A stretch of 5,926 bases of DNA from Mycobacterium sp. (GTDB lineage Bacteria > Actinomycetota > Actinomycetes > Mycobacteriales > Mycobacteriaceae). Position numbers and translations under genes: made by a program. How positions within the stretch are numbered: position 1 is the stretch's first letter; the number at the start of each line of letters is the position of its first letter. The notes under the pieces were generated by a model. It made no database searches and was not told the origin of the DNA. It saw only the letters and a list, made by a program, of their open reading frames with translations. Of this stretch, positions 1 to 5,586 are shown piece after piece. The stretch lies in NCBI GenBank assembly GCA_029256565.1, contig JAQSXQ010000353.1, positions 1 to 5,926 of the forward strand, given 5' to 3'.

Positions 1-286
1 CTGCAGTGGAGTGCCTTTCGGGCGGGGGCGGAACGGGGCGCGTCGGAGCCTGCTGTCCAACCGGCCCGGGCGCAGGAACCCCCGGCGGGCCAGCCGCGGG
101 GTGCGGTGCCCAGTACGGTGCGACGGGCACCGCAACCGGCGGCGCGTACGTGCCGGCGTCGACGCGACGCTCGGCGACGATGCGGGACAACTCGTTGAGG
201 TCGGCAGAAGCCCGGGCGAGATAGCTGGCCATGACGGCGAAGTCCGAGGAGAGTCTGCCGATCACGACCTGGTCCGATTCGGTCAT
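1..286 (-). CDS. N-terminal part of a proline-rich protein, probably a DUF2339-type membrane protein (runs off the left end)
   Basis: A minus-strand frame opens at ATG 286-284 and stays open for 95 codons to the window edge, so only the N-terminus is visible. It begins MTESDQVVIGRLSSDFAVMA. Residues about 5-42 form an amphipathic, coiled-coil-like stretch with leucines and acidic residues (ASADLNELSRIVAERR). From about residue 48 the chain turns into a Pro/Ala/Gly-rich linker with aromatic spots (APYWAPHP) and a PPPP run. From memory, this pattern of short coiled coil, Pro/Tyr/Trp-rich linker and then many membrane spans matches the start of mycobacterial DUF2339 proteins, whose function is unknown. 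The membrane part would lie outside the window, so the family name is an inference. The ATG at 294-292 hits a stop after two codons and is not the start. No strong Shine-Dalgarno sequence precedes 286. The gene lies 71 bases downstream of the response regulator on the same strand, so it may be read through from that operon or have its own promoter. Confidence 0.75.
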   Translation of the reverse strand, partial: MTESDQVVIGRLSSDFAVMASYLARASADLNELSRIVAERRVDAGTYAPPVAVPVAPYWAPHPAAGPPGVPAPGPVGQQAPTRPVPPPPERHSTA

Positions 287-305
287 GCCGCCATCGTTTC
301 AGTCT

Positions 306-355
306 GCGGTGCCTCCGCGGATGAGTAGTACTACCTCAAAGATCAGCGGTGCCTC
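306..355. repeat. 10-base direct repeat pair in the gap between response regulator and left-end gene
   Basis: GCGGTGCCTC occurs at 306-315 and again at 346-355, starting 40 bases apart. The pair brackets the palindrome at 325-334. The two copies fall in the 71-base gap after the response-regulator stop. They could be part of a regulatory site or chance; nothing further supports a function. Confidence 0.4.
325..334. promoter_or_regulatory. perfect 10-base palindrome GTAGTACTAC, possible operator
   Basis: GTAGTACTAC is self-complementary over all ten bases and lies 38 bases upstream of the ATG of the left-end gene (286), within the short intergenic gap. The TACTAC/GTAGTA words resemble the arms of the larger dyad upstream of cydA at 5587-5611. 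A shared repressor is possible but is inference only; a 10-base palindrome alone is weak evidence. Confidence 0.3.
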
Positions 356-357
356 GG

Positions 358-1017
358 TCAGTCGTCGAGGCCGTGCTCGATCGCATACCGGGCCAGCTCG
401 ACGCGGTTGGCCACCTGTAGTTTTCGGAAGGTCGCCTGCACGTGGTTCTCCACCGTGCGATGACTCAGCGACAGCCGCTCGGCGATCTGCCTGGCAGTCA
501 GCCCCTTCGCGACGTATCGCAGTACGTCGGTCTCCCGTTCGGTCAAGCGCGGCGTCGACGGGCCGGCGTCGGGCGTGCGGGCGATCCGCCGGTACTCCCC
601 CAGCACCAGACCGGCCAGGCCAGGGGTGAACACTGCCCGGCCCTCCGACGTGGCCGCAACCGCCTGTGCCAGTTCGGTCTTCGATGCACTTTTCACGAGG
701 TAGCCCAACGCGCCCGCCTTGACCGCCTCGAGGACGTCGTCGCGCTCGTCGGACGCCGAGAGCACCAGGACCCTGCTGCCTGGCGACACCTCGAGGACCG
801 CTGCGGTCGCTTGCGTTCCGGTGCCGTCGGACAGTCGCATGTCCATCACGACGACGTCCGGCTTGACCACCCCGGCGCGTCTGCGCGCGGACTCGACGCC
901 GTCGGCGGTCGCGATCACCTCGAAGCCCTGCTCTTCGAGGTCCCGCGCCACGGCGTCGCGCCAGATCGGATGGTCGTCGACGACCATCACGGTGGGTGTT
1001 CCCTCAGCCTCGGTCAT
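358..1017 (-). CDS. two-component response regulator, NarL/FixJ (LuxR-type) family
   Basis: This 219-residue cytoplasmic protein has the full two-domain layout. The N-terminal receiver domain (about 8-125) carries the acidic pair D14/D15, the phospho-acceptor D59 in VVVMDMRLSDG, the switch serine S87 and the conserved lysine K109 in GYLVKSAS. The C-terminal LuxR-type helix-turn-helix (about 157-214) contains LTERETDVLRYVAKGLTARQ followed by IAERLSLSHRTVENHV, the usual DNA-contact helix. Phosphorylation of D59 by the adjacent kinase would control DNA binding. The start at 1017 is well supported: GGGGAGGG lies about four bases upstream of the ATG, and the gene overlaps the kinase's 3' end by 14 bases, which points to coupled translation. 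All key residues are present and the length is normal. The target genes are not visible; autoregulation of this operon, or control of the neighbouring transporter, is plausible but inferred. Confidence 0.95.
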   Translation of the reverse strand: MTEAEGTPTVMVVDDHPIWRDAVARDLEEQGFEVIATADGVESARRRAGVVKPDVVVMDMRLSDGTGTQATAAVLEVSPGSRVLVLSASDERDDVLEAVKAGALGYLVKSASKTELAQAVAATSEGRAVFTPGLAGLVLGEYRRIARTPDAGPSTPRLTERETDVLRYVAKGLTARQIAERLSLSHRTVENHVQATFRKLQVANRVELARYAIEHGLDD

Positions 1018-2158
1018 GGCGCCCTCCCCGTCGCGGCACGGTCAACTCCCATTCGGTCCCGGCGCCGGGTTCAGTCGTCAACACCGCCGTGCCCCCGAGC
1101 GAATGTAGCCGACCGACAATGGATTTCGCGATGCCCAGACGCCCCTCGGTGGCCGCTTGTTCGAGCCTGCCCGCGGCGATGCCGACGCCGTCGTCCCGGA
1201 TGCTGACCACCACCTCGTCGTCGAGGTCCTCGAGCAGCACGAACGCCCGGGCGTCGGGCCCGGCATGTGCTGCGACGTTGTCGAGCGCGTTGGCCACCGC
1301 TGCGGCCAACTCCGTTGCCACGGCCGCGTGCAGCGGCACCGGGTCGGCGGGCAGGCTCAGCGACACCCGGTCGGTCTGCCGCGACCGCAGCAGCGCGGCC
1401 ACGTCCACGGTCTCGCCCGGTCCCGGCGTCTCCGCGGTCCCGTTGCCGACCAGTCTGCGCAACGCACGTTCCTGCTCGGCGGCGAGTTCGGCCAGTTCGG
1501 CGGTGTCGCCGCCGATCTCACGGCCGCGCCGAGCGACGAGCGCCAACACCTGTATGGCGCCGTCGTGCACCTCGCGCGACAGCCGCTCGCGCTCCTCCAG
1601 CGCCGCCGCCAAGCGAGCCGCCTTCTCGAGTTCGGCGTGGGCCCGGCGGGCGGTCAGGGCCGCCATCCCGACCGCGAGACCCACGGCGAGTTCGATGACG
1701 ATGGTCGCGTTGCGGCCCAGGTTGATGCTGACGTAGCCCTTGTAGGCCGCGTTCGCCGCCATCACCACGAGCCCGGCCAGCATCCCCCCGACGGGTCCCA
1801 GCAGGATCGCCGCCGAGATGGTGGCATTCGTGGCCCACAGCGTGGTCGGCCACGACTGGTTGTCCAGCACCCACTGATCCGATGCGACCAGCTTCGTCGA
1901 CAGCACGAGTGCGACGACCACCAGGAGTTCGGCGCCGACCCACGCCGGCCGACGGCCGAACCCCTCGAGGTAGGCGAACCCGCACGCCGCACTCCAGACG
2001 AGCAGGACGGCGAACAGTCCCCATGCCAGCCCATGGTGCTCGAGGTCGTCGTTGACGACGACCTGGAAGTACGCCGCGTAGCCACAGCTGAGGAGCCGGA
2101 AGCCCTGCGCGGCACGCCACAGCGGCGCGGCGGGGTCGGGTGCCGCCGGTTCGCGCAT
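1004..2158 (-). CDS. membrane sensor histidine kinase, HisKA_3 type (MacS-like)
   Basis: This 384-residue kinase is the partner of the downstream regulator. The N-terminal half has about five hydrophobic segments (roughly 19-34, 44-63, 73-92, 110-137 and 150-170) with short loops and no large extracellular domain, so sensing is probably within or at the membrane. A linker helix (172-193) leads to a HisKA_3 dimerisation box, RLSREVHDGAIQVLALV, with H198 as the predicted phospho-acceptor. The ATPase domain follows: N-box around N290/N294 (AVANALDN), G1 box at 322-327 (DDGVGI), G2-like GRLGIAKSIVGRL at 339-351, and a final GAGTEWELTVP. The 5-span sensor plus HisKA_3 layout resembles actinobacterial MacS-family kinases; that subfamily label is from memory. 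ATG 2158 is the only good start, since an in-frame TAG lies at 2182-2180, but its GGAG motif sits only two bases upstream, which is unusually close. The gene begins 34 bases after the ATPase and overlaps the regulator by 14 bases. Confidence 0.92.
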   Translation of the reverse strand: MREPAAPDPAAPLWRAAQGFRLLSCGYAAYFQVVVNDDLEHHGLAWGLFAVLLVWSAACGFAYLEGFGRRPAWVGAELLVVVALVLSTKLVASDQWVLDNQSWPTTLWATNATISAAILLGPVGGMLAGLVVMAANAAYKGYVSINLGRNATIVIELAVGLAVGMAALTARRAHAELEKAARLAAALEERERLSREVHDGAIQVLALVARRGREIGGDTAELAELAAEQERALRRLVGNGTAETPGPGETVDVAALLRSRQTDRVSLSLPADPVPLHAAVATELAAAVANALDNVAAHAGPDARAFVLLEDLDDEVVVSIRDDGVGIAAGRLEQAATEGRLGIAKSIVGRLHSLGGTAVLTTEPGAGTEWELTVPRRGGRHDRG

Positions 2159-2170
2159 GGCTCCTACTAC

Positions 2171-2195
2171 ACCACCCGGCTATACCACCCGGCTA
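2171..2195. repeat. two tandem copies of a 12-base word spanning the ATPase stop codon
   Basis: ACCACCCGGCTA occurs at 2171-2182 and 2184-2195 with a 13-base period. On the minus strand each copy begins with TAG. The copy at 2195 provides the stop codon of the ATPase, and the copy at 2182 provides the in-frame stop just upstream of the kinase frame. Only two copies are present. The unit may have arisen by slippage or a short duplication in the 34-base gap. Confidence 0.8.
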
Positions 2196-2954
2196 CATAA
2201 CCTTGGACAGGAACGCCTTGGTGCGTTCGTGTTTCGGGTCGGCCATCATCTCGCGTGGATTACCCCGTTCGACGATGACGCCGGCGTCCATGAACACCAG
2301 GTCGTCGGCGACCTCGCGCGCGAAGCCCATCTCGTGGGTGACCACCAGCATGGTCATGCCCTCGGTCGCCAATTCCTTCATGACCTCGAGCACCTCGCCG
2401 ACCAGCTCGGGATCCAGCGCGGACGTGGGCTCGTCGAACAGCATCAGCTTCGGGTCCATCGCCAGTGCCCTGGCTATCGCCACCCGCTGCTGCTGACCAC
2501 CGGACAGCTGGGCCGGATAGGCCTCGGCCTTGTCGGCCAGACCCACCCTGTCGAGCAGTTCCCGACCCCGCTCCAGCGCCTTGTTCTTCTTCAGCCCCTT
2601 GACGTGAATGGGCGACTCGATGACGTTGCCGAGAGCCGTGCGATGCGGGAACAGGTTGAAGTGCTGGAACACCATGCCGATCTCGCGTCGCTGCCGCGCG
2701 GCGTCCCTCGGTGCCAGCTCGTGCAACTTGCCGCCGCGTTCGCGGTAGCCGATGAGGTCCCCGTCGACGTACAGCCGGCCCGCGTTCACCTGCTCGAGGT
2801 GGTTGACGCACCGCAGGAACGTCGACTTGCCCGATCCCGACGGACCCACGATGCACAGCACCTGCCCGCGTTCGACCTCGAGCGTCACGCCCTTCAGCAC
2901 GTTCAGGGCGCCGAAGTTCTTGCACACCTGTTCGGCGCGCACCATCGGCGTCAT
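2193..2954 (-). CDS. ATP-binding subunit of a polar amino-acid ABC importer (GlnQ/HisP-like)
   Basis: This 253-residue cytoplasmic ATPase powers uptake through the permease encoded just upstream. All nucleotide-binding motifs are intact: Walker A GPSGSGKST at 37-45, Q-loop glutamine Q97 in VFQHFNLFP, signature LSGGQQQR at 150-157, Walker B LMLFDEP with D174/E175, D-loop SALD at 178-181, and switch histidine H207 in VVTHEMG. The Q-loop context (FNLFPH), the HEMGFAREVAD segment and the length are typical of the GlnQ/HisP polar amino-acid subfamily, which imports glutamine, glutamate, arginine, histidine or related compounds; the exact substrate cannot be read from an ATPase. The start at 2954 is favoured because its ATG overlaps the permease stop in an ATGA arrangement. 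Met4 (2945) is a weaker alternative. The same frame stays open further upstream to 3809, but that part is antisense-independent filler lying over the permease gene and has no family character. Confidence 0.95.
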   Translation of the reverse strand: MTPMVRAEQVCKNFGALNVLKGVTLEVERGQVLCIVGPSGSGKSTFLRCVNHLEQVNAGRLYVDGDLIGYRERGGKLHELAPRDAARQRREIGMVFQHFNLFPHRTALGNVIESPIHVKGLKKNKALERGRELLDRVGLADKAEAYPAQLSGGQQQRVAIARALAMDPKLMLFDEPTSALDPELVGEVLEVMKELATEGMTMLVVTHEMGFAREVADDLVFMDAGVIVERGNPREMMADPKHERTKAFLSKVM

Positions 2955-4678
2955 GCCGCACCCGTTCCCAACTGCGCCTTGGCCAGCGCCTCGAGTTGCT
3001 TGGTGGTGAGCTTGCGCGACGCACCACGGGAGAAGTACCGCTCGAGGTAGAACTGACCGACCATCAGCACGCTGGTGATGATCAGGTACCAGGTGGCGGC
3101 CACCAGGAGCATCGGCACGGGTTCGAAGGTACGCGCGGCGATCTCGCGGCTGGCGATGCTGTACAGGTCGAACGCGTAGGGCACCGCGGTGACCAGCGAG
3201 GTGGTCTTCAGCATGCTGATGACCTCGTTGCCGGTGGGCGGGATGATCACCCGCATCGCCTGCGGCAGCACCGTCCGGCGCATCGTCATCACCCACGACA
3301 TGCCCAGCGCCGTCGACGCCTCGCTCTGCCCCTCGGGCACCGAAGTGATTCCGGCTCTGATGATCTCGGCCATGTACGCCGACTCGTTGAGCGCGAGCCC
3401 GAGGGTCGCCAGCAGGAAGGGGATCGACAGACTCTGCACGTCCAGCTGGAAGAACGTCGGTCCGAACGGCACCCCGATCTGGATCTTCTGGTAGATGACC
3501 GGGATCAGGCCCCAGAACACCAGCTGCACGTACACCGGGGTGCCGCGGAAGATCCAGAGGTACACCCACGACACCGACCGGAACACCGGGTTCGGTGACA
3601 GCCGCATGATCGACAGCAGCACGCCGAGCACGATCGCGAGCACCATCGAGTAGATGGTCAGCTGCAGGGTGTTGGACACCCCGAGCATGATGCGGTCGTT
3701 GAACAGGTACTGCAGATAGGTCTTCCAGCCGTAGGCCGGATTGGTGGCCGCCCCGTACAGGAACAGCCCGACGAGGACGACGATGACGATCGCCGCCACC
3801 CAGCGCCACGGATGCCGCAGTGGCACGGCGTCGATCGCCGCGGGTCCGCCGGGTGGCGACGATGCGTCAGACAGGTGCTCGAGTGCCTTCTGAAGCGACT
3901 GCGCGAGCGGCGAGCCCTTCTTCACCGGCCAGCCGTAGGGCGCCGAGTCGAAGATCTCACCGGCCTGCTCGAGCTTGCCGTTGCTCTGCTTGATCGCATA
4001 CGAGATCACCGGTGAGTCCGCCGACATGGCGTCGGCCTGGCCCAGGACCACGGCGTTGGTGGCGGCATCCTGGCCGTCGAACGGGATGATCTCGATGGCG
4101 GGCTTGCCTGCGTCGGTGCATGCCTTGCTCTTGGCGGGCAGTTCGTCGACCTCCTGGGTGGTGGTCGCCTGGACCGCGACCTTCTTGCCGCACGCGTCGG
4201 TCGGGTTGATCCCGGCGCCCGGCTTCTGCGCCCAGCTGGTGCCCGCCGAGAAGTAGGTGACGAAGTCGACCGAGGCCTCGCGCTCCTTGGTGTCGGTGAA
4301 CGAGGACATGCCCACGTTGAAGCTGTCACCCTGGATCGACGGGATGATCTTGGCGAAGTCGGCCTCGCGGTACTCGGGGGTCAGGCCGAGCGTGGCGGCG
4401 ATCGCGTTCATCAGGTCGACGTCGAAGCCGACGATCTTGCCGGTCTCGTCCTTGAACTCGTTGGGCGCGTACGGAATGTTCACGCCGACGATGAGCTTGC
4501 CGGACGACTTGATGTCCTCGGGAACGGTATTGGCGATCTCGTCGACCTTGCTGGCATTCGCCGCAGTCGTGCTCGTCGACGGTCCTGCACTGTCGGTGCT
4601 CGACGAACACCCGGAAACGATCAGTGCGCCGCTCGCGGCGACCGCCGCAGCAAGGCGCCACATCTTTCCAACTGACAC
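2951..4678 (-). CDS. fused substrate-binding lipoprotein and permease of a polar amino-acid ABC importer, with a truncated binding domain
   Basis: One uninterrupted 575-codon frame joins two proteins that are usually separate. Residues 1-24 form a lipoprotein signal with lipobox VSGC (Cys24), then a Ser/Thr linker. Residues about 58-269 are a family 3 solute-binding domain: GFDVDL at 84-89, R133 in the TDTKEREASVDF segment (the usual carboxylate contact), D221 in SADSP (the usual amino contact), and a possible C163-C187 disulfide. The family normally continues after KALEHL with a G-x-Y-x-x-I-x-x-x-W helix; here SDASSPPGG follows at residue 270 instead. From there the protein reads as a HisM/GlnP-type permease: an extra span at 293-310, spans near 336-359, 376-397, 418-440, 475-500 and 522-545, and the EAA loop (EASTALGM...LPQA, 453-474). 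The start is GTG 4678, with AAGAAGAGG six bases upstream; ATG 4663 is poorly placed. This is probably the first gene of an operon with the ATPase. The fusion may be real or a sequence error; an internal GTG at residue 285 (3826) could start a free permease. Confidence 0.88.
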   Translation of the reverse strand: MSVGKMWRLAAAVAASGALIVSGCSSSTDSAGPSTSTTAANASKVDEIANTVPEDIKSSGKLIVGVNIPYAPNEFKDETGKIVGFDVDLMNAIAATLGLTPEYREADFAKIIPSIQGDSFNVGMSSFTDTKEREASVDFVTYFSAGTSWAQKPGAGINPTDACGKKVAVQATTTQEVDELPAKSKACTDAGKPAIEIIPFDGQDAATNAVVLGQADAMSADSPVISYAIKQSNGKLEQAGEIFDSAPYGWPVKKGSPLAQSLQKALEHLSDASSPPGGPAAIDAVPLRHPWRWVAAIVIVVLVGLFLYGAATNPAYGWKTYLQYLFNDRIMLGVSNTLQLTIYSMVLAIVLGVLLSIMRLSPNPVFRSVSWVYLWIFRGTPVYVQLVFWGLIPVIYQKIQIGVPFGPTFFQLDVQSLSIPFLLATLGLALNESAYMAEIIRAGITSVPEGQSEASTALGMSWVMTMRRTVLPQAMRVIIPPTGNEVISMLKTTSLVTAVPYAFDLYSIASREIAARTFEPVPMLLVAATWYLIITSVLMVGQFYLERYFSRGASRKLTTKQLEALAKAQLGTGAA

Positions 4679-4684
4679 GAGTTG

Positions 4685-4693
4685 CCTCTTCTT
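4685..4693 (-). promoter_or_regulatory. ribosome binding site deciding the GTG start of the transporter fusion
   Basis: On the minus strand AAGAAGAGG ends six bases before GTG 4678-4676, an ideal spacing. The alternative ATG at 4663 has only GGAAAG directly abutting it. This favours the GTG start and the five extra N-terminal residues (MSVGK), which also give the signal peptide a positive charge. Confidence 0.7.
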
Positions 4694-4716
4694 TCTTCGT
4701 CGGGCCGTCGTCGTCC

Positions 4717-4729
4717 CCTCCAGCGGAGG
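4717..4729. other. short inverted repeat CCTCC-AGC-GGAGG in the transporter leader
   Basis: A perfect 5-base stem with a 3-base loop lies 39 bases upstream of the transporter GTG, so it would be in its 5' leader if transcription starts near 4765. It is not followed by a U-run and is too short to call a terminator or attenuator with confidence. Confidence 0.25.
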
Positions 4730-4731
4730 AG

Positions 4732-4783
4732 GTTAACGACCGTTGAGCCAGCACGCATGGCCGGTAACGGAACATTAACGACC
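4732..4783. promoter_or_regulatory. divergent intergenic region with repeated TAACG elements, possible GlnR-type site
   Basis: The 196-base gap between the transporter and the HdeD-family gene contains three TAACG words: 4734-4738, 4765-4769 and 4776-4780. TTAACGACC is repeated exactly at 4733-4741 and 4775-4783, 42 bases apart. The inner pair reads GTAAC, six bases, TTAAC (4764-4779), an 11-base phasing like the tandem half-sites described for the actinobacterial nitrogen regulator GlnR (GTnAC-n6-GAAAC). Control of an amino-acid importer by nitrogen status would fit, but the match is partial and is an inference from pattern only. The rest of the gap shows no gene I can support. Confidence 0.4.
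4772..4777 (-). promoter_or_regulatory. candidate -10 box TAATGT for the transporter operon
   Basis: On the minus strand TAATGT fits the mycobacterial TANNNT -10 pattern and lies about 95 bases upstream of the GTG start. No good -35 hexamer is found 16-18 bases further up, which is common in mycobacterial promoters. It overlaps the TAACG cluster, so a regulator binding there would affect it. Confidence 0.3.
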
Positions 4784-4874
4784 TTCGGTAGTCGGTGACG
4801 GCGTTATCGCGCGCTACGGGCGTGTACGAACGCGAATCGGCCCTCCGTCGATGACCCTGTGGAACACTGCGGGC

Positions 4875-5549
4875 ATGACAACCCACGCGGGCCCAAGTCT
4901 GTTGCCCCACCTGTGGAAATCGGCTCTCGTCTCGGGCGTGTTGGCAGTCGCCCTCGGCATCGCCGTGGTCGCGTGGCCGGACATCTCGATCGCCGTCGCG
5001 GCGATCTTCTTCGGCGCCTATCTCCTCATCACCGGCATCCAGCAGGTGGTGTTCGCGTTCAGCCTCGACGTGGCGGCGGGCGGCCGCGTCCTGCTGTTCA
5101 TCAGCGGCGCGGCTTCCCTGATCCTGGCCGTCCTGGCGTTCCGACACCTGTACGACGCCGTCCTGCTGATGGCGATCTGGATCGCGATCGGCTTCATCTT
5201 CCGTGGCGTCGCCACGACGATCTCGGCAATCAGCGACCCGACGCTGCCCGGGCGTGGCTGGAACGTGTTCGTCGGCGTCATCAGCTTGATCGCAGGCGTG
5301 GTCGTACTCGCCTCGCCGTTGACGTCGATGGAGACACTGGCGCTCGTCGTCGGCATCTGGCTCATCGCCATCGGTCTGCTGGAAGTGGTCGCGGCCATCG
5401 GCATCCGGCGCACGACGAGCGCACTGCACGGCCACATCGGGGCTCACACGGGGGCTCACACGGGGACCCCGACCACGTCCGCGCCGGTGGCAGCCGACCC
5501 GGTCGCGCCCAGCCCCGACGCACCGCCGGCCAGGGACACCACCAGCTAG
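4875..5549 (+). CDS. HdeD-family (DUF308) six-span membrane protein with a low-complexity tail
   Basis: The 224-residue protein has six hydrophobic segments (about 15-34, 38-62, 72-88, 92-118, 128-147 and 152-177) built from repeated DUF308-like pairs, with short glycine-containing loops such as SAISDPTLPGRGWN. The family is named after the E. coli acid-resistance protein HdeD; in actinobacteria its job is unknown, so no function beyond membrane or stress association is claimed. ATG 4875 is preferred over ATG 4851 because its product begins MTTHAGPSLLPHLWKS, which is how I remember mycobacterial homologues starting. Neither start has a convincing Shine-Dalgarno sequence, and the 5' end could be nearly leaderless. 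The last 45 residues or so are unusual: GHIGAHTGAHTGT followed by a Pro/Ala/Thr/Asp-rich tail, probably disordered. The gene is divergent from the transporter and 90 bases upstream of cydA on the same strand. Confidence 0.88.
   Translation: MTTHAGPSLLPHLWKSALVSGVLAVALGIAVVAWPDISIAVAAIFFGAYLLITGIQQVVFAFSLDVAAGGRVLLFISGAASLILAVLAFRHLYDAVLLMAIWIAIGFIFRGVATTISAISDPTLPGRGWNVFVGVISLIAGVVVLASPLTSMETLALVVGIWLIAIGLLEVVAAIGIRRTTSALHGHIGAHTGAHTGTPTTSAPVAADPVAPSPDAPPARDTTS
5439..5462 (+). repeat. 12-base tandem repeat encoding GAHT twice
   Basis: GGGGCTCACACG is present in two exact adjacent copies (5439-5450 and 5451-5462), followed by a further GGG. It is in frame in the tail of the HdeD-family gene and encodes GAHTGAHT. 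Because the unit is four codons long, copy-number change would keep the frame. Confidence 0.9.
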
Positions 5550-5572
5550 ACGAGGCGTTCGCCACTTTCCTG

Positions 5573-5585
5573 GGACCCCCGGTCC
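5573..5585 (+). terminator. weak hairpin GGACC-CCC-GGTCC after the HdeD-family gene
   Basis: A perfect 5-base stem with a 3-base loop lies 24 bases after the stop codon. It has no T-run, so it would at best be a non-canonical terminator of the kind seen in mycobacteria. It lies immediately upstream of the cydA operator dyad and may simply be promoter-region sequence. Confidence 0.25.
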
Positions 5586-5586
5586 G

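Noticed and set aside
442..1206. 254-codon open frame on the plus strand over the response regulator and kinase end
   Set aside because: It is the antisense frame of two clear genes in GC-rich DNA, has no recognisable domain, and its composition (Arg/His/Gly/Pro-rich) is typical of a shadow frame.
1157..2200. 347-codon open frame on the plus strand opposite the histidine kinase
   Set aside because: It lies almost entirely antisense to an intact kinase with all catalytic boxes. The His/Gln/Arg/Asp-rich product shows no protein-like pattern.
2955..3809. Upstream extension of the ATPase frame, giving a 538-codon frame
   Set aside because: The part before ATG 2954 overlaps the permease gene on the same strand in another frame and has no ABC or other family character. 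The ATGA overlap marks the real start.
4725..4798. GGAGGAGG on the plus strand followed by tiny frames (TTG 4743-4778, ATG 4757-4798), a possible leader peptide
   Set aside because: The spacing from the purine run is long for both starts, the peptides (11 and 13 residues) show no regulatory feature, and the purine run is also one arm of the CCTCC/GGAGG inverted repeat.
4851..4874. Earlier ATG at 4851 as start of the HdeD-family gene
   Set aside because: It has no Shine-Dalgarno sequence, and the extra MTLWNTAG does not resemble the N-terminus I expect for the family; ATG 4875 fits better, though neither is proven.
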